From contig NZ_LT976853.1 in assembly GCF_900249755.1 (NCBI RefSeq), positions 96,010 through 160,009 on the forward strand: a DNA stretch of 64,000 nt, given 5' to 3'. The stretch is from Cupriavidus taiwanensis. GTDB lineage: Bacteria > Pseudomonadota > Gammaproteobacteria > Burkholderiales > Burkholderiaceae. How positions within the stretch are numbered: the first letter of the stretch is position 1; every line of letters begins with the position of its first letter. The position numbers and the translations under genes are program-made. Shown piece by piece: positions 44,594 to 51,782 of this stretch. The notes below the pieces were generated by a model. That model ran no database searches, was not told the origin of the DNA, and saw only the letters and a program-made list of their open reading frames with translations.

Positions 44594-44609
44594 TGTTTCA
44601 CGTGAAACA
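44594..44609. other. parS site 3
   Basis: An exact TGTTTCACGTGAAACA, 57 bp from site 2 (start to start), directly followed by the terminator hairpin at 44613-44636. Confidence 0.95.
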
Positions 44610-44636
44610 AAAAGGCCGGGCGCAATGGCCCGGCCT
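44610..44636 (-). terminator. Intrinsic terminator between two parS sites
   Basis: On the minus strand AGGCCGGGC pairs perfectly with GCCCGGCCT around a 6-nt loop and is followed by a T-run. It ends the transcript of the formylglutamate-amidohydrolase-like gene (stop at 44660) before mnmG. Confidence 0.9.
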
Positions 44637-44637
44637 A

Positions 44638-44653
44638 TGTTTCACGTGGAACA
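44638..44653. other. parS site 4 (variant)
   Basis: TGTTTCACGTGGAACA, one change from perfect symmetry. Its complement fits the relaxed consensus TGTTNCACGTGAAACA known from Bacillus parS. It ends six bases before the stop codon of the neighbouring gene. Confidence 0.85.
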
Positions 44654-44659
44654 AGCGTC

Positions 44660-45532
44660 TCAGAGCCGTGAACGGATATATGCCGCGAGCCGCTCGGTCA
44701 GCTTGCCCAGATCCCGCTGCAACAAGGCAAAGCCGGCATTACGCTCGCGCGTCACCTCGTCCATATACAGCGGGCGGCGGATCTCGATCTGCAGGCTGTT
44801 GCGCCGCTCCGCCGGTCGCCCGATCTGTGCGATCAACTGCACGCCCTTGTACGGATCGTTGCGCGCAACGGTGTAGCCCATGCCGCGCAGTTCCCGCTCG
44901 ACCAGGTCCACCAGCCCCGGCTCGCAAGTCGTGCCATCGCGATCGCCCAGCACAAAGTCGGCCAGCGGGTGCGCACTGGCGATCTTCAGGCGCTCGTACG
45001 CGTTGTTCGGCATGGAGTGCAGGTTCAGGTGCCAGAGTGCGCCAAAGCGCGCGTACGCGCCCTCCACGGCCTCGGCCAGCGCCGCGTGGTAGGGGCGGTA
45101 GTAGCGCTCGATGCGCGCCTGCACTTCCGCCACGGACAGCCGGCGATCGTAGATCGGCGTGGCCGCGTCGATCCGGCTCCAGATCAGCCCGTAGCCCAGC
45201 TGCGTCTTCGGCCCCGGTGCCAGCGCCGTCGGCCAGGCACCGTCGAGCTGGGCCGGGTCGATATCGTCAGCCATCCGGTTCGGGTCGATATAGACCCGCG
45301 GAAAGGTCGCCGCCAGCAGCGTGCCGCCGGCCGCGGGCACGGCCTGCCACAGCGCGTCGACGTGCGTGTCCTCGCCGCCGCGCAGGCGCTCGGCGGGAAC
45401 CGCGGCGCCAAAGTCTGCCGGGTATGCGGTGCCGCTATGCGGAGAATCGCACACCAGCGGCAGGGCCTCCCCTTCCGGCAGGCGCACGATCACCGGCGGC
45501 AACGCGGCCGCCTGCTTGCTTGCTTCCGCCAT
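44660..45532 (-). CDS. N-formylglutamate amidohydrolase family protein
   Basis: A 290-residue protein of the N-formylglutamate amidohydrolase (HutG-like) family, which releases formate from N-formyl amino acids using a zinc site. Visible signatures are LVCDSPHSGTAYP near the N-terminus, GEDTHVDALW, YIDPNRMADDID, LWHLNLHSMP and EIRRPLYMDE. No other histidine-degradation genes are near, so a strict HutG role is not shown. It starts 2 bp after the upstream receptor gene's stop, so the two form an operon. The stop codon lies next to parS site 4. Confidence 0.85.
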   Translation of the reverse strand: MAEASKQAAALPPVIVRLPEGEALPLVCDSPHSGTAYPADFGAAVPAERLRGGEDTHVDALWQAVPAAGGTLLAATFPRVYIDPNRMADDIDPAQLDGAWPTALAPGPKTQLGYGLIWSRIDAATPIYDRRLSVAEVQARIERYYRPYHAALAEAVEGAYARFGALWHLNLHSMPNNAYERLKIASAHPLADFVLGDRDGTTCEPGLVDLVERELRGMGYTVARNDPYKGVQLIAQIGRPAERRNSLQIEIRRPLYMDEVTRERNAGFALLQRDLGKLTERLAAYIRSRL

Positions 45533-45534
45533 GC

Positions 45535-46530
45535 TCAGTCCAGCTTGATCTCGGCCGCCTTGGCGACGCGGGCGTAGCGCGCCATGGCCTGCTGGATCTG
45601 GGCCTTGAACTGTTCCGGCGTGGTCGGCACCAGCGTGCCGCCGGACTCATCGACCTTGCGCTTGAACTCGGGGTTCTGCATGGCCTTGTGGATCGCCTGG
45701 TTCAGCCTGGCGACGATGGCGGGCGGCGTATTGGCCGGCGCGACAATGCCGAACCAGCCGCCTTCGCCCATGTCCTTGAAGCCCAGCTCGGCGTAGGTCG
45801 GCACGTTGGGCAGCTGCGCGGAGCGCGCCGCGCCCAGCACCGCCAGCGCGCGCAGCCGGCCGGCCTTCACGTGCGGCAGCGTCGACGACAGGTTGTCGGT
45901 AATCGCGTTCACCTGCCCCGCCACGGCGTCGTTCAGCGCCAGCCCGGCGCCCTTGTAGGGCACGTGCAGCAGGTCGATCTTGGCCAGCATCATGAAGTTC
46001 TCGATGTTGACGTGGCCGAGCGACCCGGCACCGGGCGAGGCAAAGCTGTATTTGCCCGGGTTGGCCCTGGCGAGCGCAATGAACTCTTGCATGGTCTTGG
46101 CCGGCACGCTGGGGTGCACCGCGAACACGCTGGGGATCGCCACCACGTTGGTGACCGGGGCGAAATCCTTGATCGGGTCGTACTTGAGCTTGGGGTATAC
46201 GGCCGGGTTGGAGCCGTGCGTGCTGACCGTGGCCATGCCGATGGTGTAGCCGTCCGGCGCGGCACTGGCGACCTGCTCCATGCCCAGCGAGCCGCCGGCG
46301 CCGCCCTTGTTTTCCACGACGATCGATTGCCCCAGCTCGCGGCCGGCAAACTCGGCCACCAGGCGCGCCGACAGGTCGGTGGAGCCGCCGGCGGCGAACG
46401 GCACGATCAGGCGGATCGGGCGGGTGGGGTAGTTGGCCTGCGCCAGGGCGCTGCCGGCAAAGACCAGCGTGGCAGTGGCGGCGGTGCCGGTCAGCAGCAG
46501 CTGGCGGCGCGACATCCGGGCTCGGATCAT
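45535..46530 (-). CDS. Bug-family periplasmic substrate receptor (TctC-like)
   Basis: A 331-residue extracytoplasmic receptor of the tripartite tricarboxylate / Bug family, abundant in Burkholderiales. A Tat-like signal (MIRARMSRRQLLLTG) ends near ALAQANYPT. Conserved YPTRPIRLIVPFAAGGSTDLSAR, VVENKGGAGGSLG and HVPYKGAGLALND follow. AGGAG precedes ATG 46530. No TctA/TctB membrane partners are nearby. Co-transcription with the formylglutamate-amidohydrolase-like gene suggests uptake of an N-acyl or organic acid substrate (inference). A LysR gene is divergent. Confidence 0.88.
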   Translation of the reverse strand: MIRARMSRRQLLLTGTAATATLVFAGSALAQANYPTRPIRLIVPFAAGGSTDLSARLVAEFAGRELGQSIVVENKGGAGGSLGMEQVASAAPDGYTIGMATVSTHGSNPAVYPKLKYDPIKDFAPVTNVVAIPSVFAVHPSVPAKTMQEFIALARANPGKYSFASPGAGSLGHVNIENFMMLAKIDLLHVPYKGAGLALNDAVAGQVNAITDNLSSTLPHVKAGRLRALAVLGAARSAQLPNVPTYAELGFKDMGEGGWFGIVAPANTPPAIVARLNQAIHKAMQNPEFKRKVDESGGTLVPTTPEQFKAQIQQAMARYARVAKAAEIKLD

Positions 46531-46591
46531 GGGTTTCTCCTGTTGATTTTTGTGCATGAACCGGGCGAGTGTCAGCCGTTTACCGGCCGCG

Positions 46592-46610
46592 TGCAAACGA
46601 CTATATTGCA
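46592..46610. promoter_or_regulatory. Candidate LysR operator between receptor gene and its divergent regulator
   Basis: TGCAA (46592-46596) and TTGCA (46606-46610) form an inverted repeat with a 9-bp A/T-rich spacer, and a further TTTGCA lies just to the right. The position between divergent genes is typical for LysR regulators. Confidence 0.5.
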
Positions 46611-46672
46611 CCTTTGCATTACCAAAGATCATCCTTGCGCGACCGCGCGGGAAGCCCCCTGCCCCGTTCCCC

Positions 46673-47584
46673 ATGCGGCTGCATTCCCCTTCGATGTCCG
46701 AGCTGCACGCCTTTGCCACCGCGGCGCGGCTGGGCAGCTTTACGCGCGCGGCGGAGGAACTATGCGTGACGCAGGGCGCGATCAGCCGTGCCATCGCGCG
46801 CCTGGAAGCGCATTTCGGCCAGCCGCTGCTGCAGCGTAATGCCCATCGGCTGGGACTGACCGACGCCGGCCGGCAATTGCTCGATGCCGTCGCGCAACCA
46901 CTGGCTGCGATCGAGCACGCCAGCGCCGCCTTGCGCGCCGGCGACCGCCGCCATCACCTGACGCTCTCGGTCGTGCCCACGCTGGCCAGTGTCTGGCTGG
47001 TGCCCCGCCTGCCGGATTTCCACCGCCGCCACCCGCAGATCCGGCTGGACTTCGTCCCCTACCAGCGTGACGAAGACTTGTCCGGCCCCACCCCCGACGC
47101 TGCCATCCTGGCGGGCGAAGCCGGCAAATGGCCCAGCCTGCAGGCCGACTACGTGATCGGTCGGGAAATGGTGCCGGTCTGCCACCCGGACCGCGCCCGC
47201 GCCAGGCGCCAGGCCGGCCGCTGGCAGTCACCGGCGGAGTTGCTGGACGAGCCCCTGCTCTACCACACCACCGCGCCGGCGAACTGGCAAAACTGGTTGC
47301 AGGCGGCCGGCGTACCCAACGCTGCGCCCCGGTTATCCACAGCGTTCGACCAGGTCTCGATCCTGATCCAGGCGGTGCGCGCCGACATGGGCGTCGCCGT
47401 GCTGCAGCGCTGCCTGGTACGCGAGGAAATTGCCGCCGGACGCGTCGCGGCACCGTTTGACCTGCCAATTACGCTGCAACGCGGCTATTTCCTGTGCGCG
47501 CCCAGGGAGCGGCGCGATCATCCGGCCCTGCATTGCTTCCGCACGTGGCTGCTGGAGACGGCGGCGGAGGACACCGGCAAGTAA
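46673..47584 (+). CDS. LysR-family transcriptional regulator
   Basis: A 303-residue regulator with an N-terminal winged helix-turn-helix (LHAFATAARLGSFTRAAEELCVTQGAISRAIARLEAHFG) and a LysR effector domain. The end of the recognition helix and QPLLQRNAHRLGLTDAGRQLL fit the GcvA-like subgroup. The start ATG 46673 (MRLHSPSMSELHAF) is preferred over upstream codons in the intergenic region. It is divergent from the Bug receptor gene, which it probably controls. A perfect DnaA-box 9-mer (47333-47341) lies inside the gene. Confidence 0.9.
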   Translation: MRLHSPSMSELHAFATAARLGSFTRAAEELCVTQGAISRAIARLEAHFGQPLLQRNAHRLGLTDAGRQLLDAVAQPLAAIEHASAALRAGDRRHHLTLSVVPTLASVWLVPRLPDFHRRHPQIRLDFVPYQRDEDLSGPTPDAAILAGEAGKWPSLQADYVIGREMVPVCHPDRARARRQAGRWQSPAELLDEPLLYHTTAPANWQNWLQAAGVPNAAPRLSTAFDQVSILIQAVRADMGVAVLQRCLVREEIAAGRVAAPFDLPITLQRGYFLCAPRERRDHPALHCFRTWLLETAAEDTGK

Positions 47585-47867
47585 AGCGCCATGTTATTCA
47601 TGGTATGGCTTTGATGGCCTTAGATTAGCGGCATGCTATCTATGCCGCGAATTAATCGTCCCGACGCCATCATCTGGATGGATATACTTTCGGAATTCTT
47701 GGCGCCACACATTCATTGCGAGAATATGATCTGACCCCGGATCTTCGGCACGGCTGGCAAAGCATGAAAAGCCGCGAAAATCAGGTTATCCCCAAAGTTA
47801 TTCACACCACCAATAACAAAGGGCCCGCGTCAGCGGGCCCTCATTCCTCTGGCGAAAACCAGGCTCG
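47585..47867. other. AT-richer spacer with DnaA-box-like sites
   Basis: 283 bp without a supported gene. It contains a 7-bp hairpin GCGGCAT/ATGCCGC (47628-47648), two one-mismatch DnaA-box 9-mers in direct orientation (47786-47794 and 47798-47806) and the livF terminator (47821-47840). Confidence 0.5.
47821..47840 (-). terminator. Terminator of the first LIV operon
   Basis: GGGCCCGC (47821-47828) pairs with GCGGGCCC (47833-47840). On the minus strand the stem is followed by TTTGTTATT, downstream of the livF stop at 47868. Confidence 0.75.
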
Positions 47868-48611
47868 CTACGCCGCCTTTTTCGCCAGTCCAAGGTAGGT
47901 TTCGATCACCTTGGGATTGGCCGCCAGTTCGTCGGCCGGCCCTTCCATCGCCATGTCGCCGGTCTCGATCACATAGCCGTAGTCCGCCACCTGCAGCGCC
48001 GCGCGCGCGTTCTGCTCGATCAGCAGCGTGGCCACGCCGGTCTGGCGCAGGTTGCTGATGATGTGGAAGATCTCCTTGACGATCAGCGGGGCCAGGCCAA
48101 GGCTGGGCTCGTCCAGCATCAGCAGCTGCGGCTTGGCCATCAGCGCGCGCCCCACCGCCAGCATCTGGCGCTCGCCGCCGGAGAGCGTGCCGGCGTCCTG
48201 GCGCGCGCGCTCGCGCAGGCGCGGGAACAGGTCGTAGACCACGTCCATCTGGTCCAGGTAGTTCTTCTCGCCGGCGCGCTTGCGGCGGAAGGCGCCCAGC
48301 TGCAGGTTGTCCTCCACCGTCATCGACGCGAACAGTTCGCGCTTTTCCGGCACCAGGCACATGCCGCGCGCGACCCGCCCTTCCACCGGGATGCCGGCCA
48401 TGTCGTGGCCGAGGTAGCTGACCGCGCCGCTAGAAGACCCCGTCACCGGCAGCGCGCCCATGATCGCATTGAGCATGGTCGACTTGCCGGCGCCGTTGGG
48501 GCCGATCACCGTGACGATCCTGCCGGCCTCCACCTTCAGGTTGACGCCATGCACCGCTTCCACCTTGCCGTAGCGGACGTGCAGGTCCTTCACTTCGAGA
48601 ATCAGGCTCAT
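47868..48611 (-). CDS. livF: LIV/HAAT importer ATPase LivF (system 1)
   Basis: A 247-residue ABC ATPase of the branched-chain amino acid family. Walker A GPNGAGKST, signature LSGGERQMLAVGRALM, Walker B LLMLDEPSLGLAP and the switch His region LLIEQNARAAL are intact. Ribosome site AAGGACC. It follows the fused livMG gene by 9 bp and completes the import complex with LivH and LivMG. Substrate specificity is not evident from sequence. Confidence 0.95.
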   Translation of the reverse strand: MSLILEVKDLHVRYGKVEAVHGVNLKVEAGRIVTVIGPNGAGKSTMLNAIMGALPVTGSSSGAVSYLGHDMAGIPVEGRVARGMCLVPEKRELFASMTVEDNLQLGAFRRKRAGEKNYLDQMDVVYDLFPRLRERARQDAGTLSGGERQMLAVGRALMAKPQLLMLDEPSLGLAPLIVKEIFHIISNLRQTGVATLLIEQNARAALQVADYGYVIETGDMAMEGPADELAANPKVIETYLGLAKKAA

Positions 48612-48620
48612 GTCCGGTCC

Positions 48621-50474
48621 TTACTCCACGCCACCCAGGTAGGCTTCCAGCACCGCGGGGTTCTTCTGCACTTCCTCGGGCACGCCTTCGGCAATGCGCG
48701 TGCCGAATTCCATCACCACCAGCCGGTCGGTCAGGTTCATCACGAAATCCATGTCGTGCTCGACCAGCAGCACGCTCATGCCTTCGCCGCGCAGCTTGCG
48801 CAGCAGTTCGGCCAGCGCCTGCTTCTCCTTGTAGCGCAGGCCCGCCGCCGGCTCGTCGAGCAGCAGCAGGGCCGGGTCGCAGCACAGCGCGCGCGCGATT
48901 TCCAGGATGCGCTGCTGCCCCAGCGCGAGACTGCCGGCTTCCATGTACATGCAATCGGCCAGGCCCACGCGTTCAAGCTGGCGCTTCGCCTCGAACAGCA
49001 GCTTCTCTTCCTCGACCTTGTTCATGCGCAGGATCGCCGCGCAGACACCGCCCTGCGCGCGGAAGTCGCCGCGCAGGTGGGCGCCGATGGCAACGTTCTC
49101 CAGCACCGTCATGGTCGGCAGCAGGTGCACGTGCTGGAAGGTGCGGCCGATGCCGCGCTTGACGATCTCGCGCGACGGCAGGCCCGAGATCACCTCGCCG
49201 CGGTAGCGCACCTCGCCGCCCGACACCGGCAGCACGCCGGTCACCAGGTTGAAGGTGGTGGACTTGCCGGCGCCATTGGGACCGATCAGCCCGATGATCT
49301 CGCCGGCGCGCACCTGGAAGCTGACATCGTTCACCGCGACCAGCCCGCCGAATTGCTTGCGCGCGGCGCGCACGTCCAGGATCAGCTCGCCCGCCTCGGG
49401 CTTCTGGCGCACCGCCAGCCCCGCGGCCTGCCCCGGCGCCAGCACCGGCGGCCCCGACGGCACCAGCCGCCGCAGGAACGGCCAGATGCCATCGCGCGCG
49501 TACTGCAGCAGCAGCACCAGCAGCACGCCGAAGACGATGATCTCGAAATTGCCGTCGGCACCGAGCAGCCTGGGCAGCACGCCTTGCAGCACGTCCTTCA
49601 GGATGGTGAGGATGCCGGCGCCCAGCACCGCGCCCCACACATGGCCCACACCGCCGACCACCGCCATGAAGAGATATTCGATGCCGTAGTTGAGCCCGAA
49701 CGGCGTCGGGTTCACCGCGCGCTGCAGGTGCGCGTACAGGAAGCCCGACACGCACGCCAGGATCGCCGCCACTACGAAGATCACCACCTTCATCCACGCG
49801 GTGTTCACGCCCATCGCCTCGGCCATCACGCCGCCGCCCTTGAGCGCGCGGATCGCGCGCCCCGGGCGCGAGTTCAGCAGGTTCTGCGTCGCCAGCACGG
49901 CCAGCAGCACCACTGCCCAGATCAGGTAGAACATGGCGCGGCCGGACTGCAGCTCGATCCCGAACAGCGACAGCACCGGGATGCCGCTGATGCCGTCGTA
50001 CTTGCCCAGGAACTCCAGGTTGCCGAACACGAAGAACAGCGACAGGCCCCAGGCGATGGTCGCCAGCGGCAGGTAGTGCCCGGACATGCGCATCGTGATC
50101 AGCCCGATCACATACGCCGACGCCATCGTGATCACCAGCCCCACCAGCAGCCCGAACCACGGCGACAGCCCGAACTGCGTGGTCAGGTACGCGGTGCTGT
50201 ACGCACCCAGCCCGACGAACGCCGCCTGCCCGAACGAGGTCATGCCGCCCACGCCGGTGAGCAGCACCAGCCCGATCGCAACGATGCTGTACAGCCCGAT
50301 GTAGTTGCCCAGCGTGATCCAGAATTCCGGCGTGGGCAGCACCGGCAGCAGCGCCAGTACCACGATCAGGGCCAGCACCAGCACCCGGTTGCGGTTCAGC
50401 CGCGCGCGGCTGCCGGCCTCGGCGCCGGCCACGCCGGCCTGCCTGTTGGCTTGCTTGTCGGTCAGCATGGTCAT
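48621..50474 (-). CDS. Fused LivM permease - LivG ATPase (system 1)
   Basis: A 617-residue single polypeptide. Residues about 25-335 form a LivM-type permease (LPTPEFWITLGNYIGLYSIVAIGLVLLTGVGGMTSFGQAAF..., about ten membrane helices). From about 365 an ABC ATPase of the LivG type follows, with Walker A Lys404 in GPNGAGKST, a GQQRILEIARAL signature and Walker B LLLLDEPAAGL. The normally separate subunits are fused in frame, with a linker that includes GPPVLAPGQAAGLAVRQKP. A GGAGGAGG ribosome site lies inside the end of livH. Such fusions occur in some proteobacterial HAAT systems. Confidence 0.95.
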   Translation of the reverse strand: MTMLTDKQANRQAGVAGAEAGSRARLNRNRVLVLALIVVLALLPVLPTPEFWITLGNYIGLYSIVAIGLVLLTGVGGMTSFGQAAFVGLGAYSTAYLTTQFGLSPWFGLLVGLVITMASAYVIGLITMRMSGHYLPLATIAWGLSLFFVFGNLEFLGKYDGISGIPVLSLFGIELQSGRAMFYLIWAVVLLAVLATQNLLNSRPGRAIRALKGGGVMAEAMGVNTAWMKVVIFVVAAILACVSGFLYAHLQRAVNPTPFGLNYGIEYLFMAVVGGVGHVWGAVLGAGILTILKDVLQGVLPRLLGADGNFEIIVFGVLLVLLLQYARDGIWPFLRRLVPSGPPVLAPGQAAGLAVRQKPEAGELILDVRAARKQFGGLVAVNDVSFQVRAGEIIGLIGPNGAGKSTTFNLVTGVLPVSGGEVRYRGEVISGLPSREIVKRGIGRTFQHVHLLPTMTVLENVAIGAHLRGDFRAQGGVCAAILRMNKVEEEKLLFEAKRQLERVGLADCMYMEAGSLALGQQRILEIARALCCDPALLLLDEPAAGLRYKEKQALAELLRKLRGEGMSVLLVEHDMDFVMNLTDRLVVMEFGTRIAEGVPEEVQKNPAVLEAYLGGVE

Positions 50475-50477
50475 GGC

Positions 50478-51530
50478 TTATTCCTCCTCCTCGACATGCT
50501 TGCTCGTCAGCGAGCGCCACAGCAGCACCGGAATGATCAGCGTGAAGACGATAACCTCCTTGAACGCACTGGCCCAGAACGACGAATACGATTCCAGCAG
50601 CCCCACCAGCAGCGCGCCCAGCGCCGCCACCGGATAGCTCACCAGCCCGCCGACGATGGCGCCGACAAAGCCCTTCAGGCCGACCAGGAAGCCCGACTCG
50701 TAGTACACCGTGGTCAGCGGCGCGATCAGGATGCCGCACAGCGCCCCCATCGCCGCCGCCAGCGTGAACGACAGGCGCCCCGCCTGCGTGGTGCCGATGC
50801 CGACCAGGCGCGCGCCCAGCCGGTTCACCGCGGTCGCGCGCAGCGCCTTGCCCTGCAGCGTGCGCTCGAAGTAGAAGTACAGCGCCCCGATCAGCAGGCC
50901 CGACACCGCCACCACCCACAGGCTCTGCCCCGAGATGCTGAGCGCGCCCACTTCAAAGCGCGCATCCGAGAACGGATTGGTGCGCGAGCCCTCGGCGCCG
51001 AACATCACCAGCCCCAGCCCGACCAGTGCAAAGTGCACGCCGACCGAGACGATCAGCAGCACCAGCGTGCTGGCCTCGGCCAGCGGCTGGTAAGCCAGCC
51101 GGTACAGCATCGGCCCGAGCGGGATGATGACCAGCAGCGTCAGCGCGATCTGCGCCAGCATCGGCAGCGGCTGCGCGCCATACTGCTGCACCACCCAGTG
51201 CACCGCCAGCGGGAACACCAGGTACTTGCCGGCCAGCACGGCCAGCCGCTGGCCCAGCGTGCGCCGCAGCTCGGCGCTGCGCAGCACGGTGACGGTCTCG
51301 TAGAGAAAGGTCAGCACGCCCATTGCCAGCAGCAGCCAGCTGGTCTGCGGGGCATGGCCGGCCTGCATCGCCGCCAGTGTCAGCGCGCCATAGGCAACGA
51401 ACTCCCCTTGCGGGATGAAGATGACGCGGGTCACCGAGAACACCAGCACCAGCGCCAGTGCCAGCAACGCGTAGATCGCGCCCGAGGTGATGCCGTCCTG
51501 CGCCAGGATGGCGGCGATAGATAGGTCCAT
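50478..51530 (-). CDS. livH: LIV/HAAT importer permease LivH (system 1)
   Basis: A 350-residue membrane permease, longer than E. coli LivH (308), with an extra membrane-containing insertion at about residues 65-130. The core motifs GAIYALLALALVLVFSVTRVIFIPQGEFVAYGAL and GLKGFVGAIVGGLVSYPVAALGALLVGLLES are present. The protein ends in an acidic VEEEE tail, whose codons provide the next gene's ribosome site. Ribosome site GGGGAG before ATG 51530. Confidence 0.93.
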   Translation of the reverse strand: MDLSIAAILAQDGITSGAIYALLALALVLVFSVTRVIFIPQGEFVAYGALTLAAMQAGHAPQTSWLLLAMGVLTFLYETVTVLRSAELRRTLGQRLAVLAGKYLVFPLAVHWVVQQYGAQPLPMLAQIALTLLVIIPLGPMLYRLAYQPLAEASTLVLLIVSVGVHFALVGLGLVMFGAEGSRTNPFSDARFEVGALSISGQSLWVVAVSGLLIGALYFYFERTLQGKALRATAVNRLGARLVGIGTTQAGRLSFTLAAAMGALCGILIAPLTTVYYESGFLVGLKGFVGAIVGGLVSYPVAALGALLVGLLESYSSFWASAFKEVIVFTLIIPVLLWRSLTSKHVEEEE

Positions 51531-51633
51531 TGTCTCCCCGTATCGTTGGAAAGCCTGCCTGCATCGAACGGGGTCAGCGGGGCGCCGACGGGCCGACAGG
51601 TGGTGCGCTTCGGGTTACGAAATAGTAAACGGG

Positions 51634-51648
51634 TTGCGCATTGCGCAA
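51634..51648. promoter_or_regulatory. Palindrome upstream of livH (possible operator)
   Basis: TTGCGCA-T-TGCGCAA is a perfect palindrome with a single central base, in the gap between livK and livH, about 105 bp upstream of the livH ATG. Confidence 0.45.
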
Positions 51649-51693
51649 ATACAGAGCAACCCTAGGTTGGCGCTGGCGGCGTCCGGCGCGCAG

Positions 51694-51723
51694 AAAAAAG
51701 GGCGCATGGTCAGCCATGCGCCC
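51694..51723 (-). terminator. Terminator between livK and livH (system 1)
   Basis: GGGCGCATGG (51700-51709) pairs perfectly with CCATGCGCCC (51714-51723). On the minus strand six T follow. It would stop most livK transcripts before livH, giving excess binding protein. Confidence 0.9.
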
Positions 51724-51782
51724 TGCTTCACTGCGAATCCGGCATGCCTTGCCGGCCGGCACCAGACGCGCGGGTCAGCCGC

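Noticed and set aside
47585..47867. Chromosomal replication origin near mnmG/parAB
   Set aside because: The boxes are few and mostly imperfect, and strand bias suggests the origin lies to the right of the window.
47716..47898. 60-codon open frame between the LysR gene and livF
   Set aside because: It overlaps the livF terminator and the end of livF, and has no ribosome site.
48063..51524. Open frame of about 1150 codons on the plus strand opposite the first LIV operon
   Set aside because: Antisense shadow of livF, livMG and livH, with low-complexity His/Gln/Arg-rich translation and no start context.
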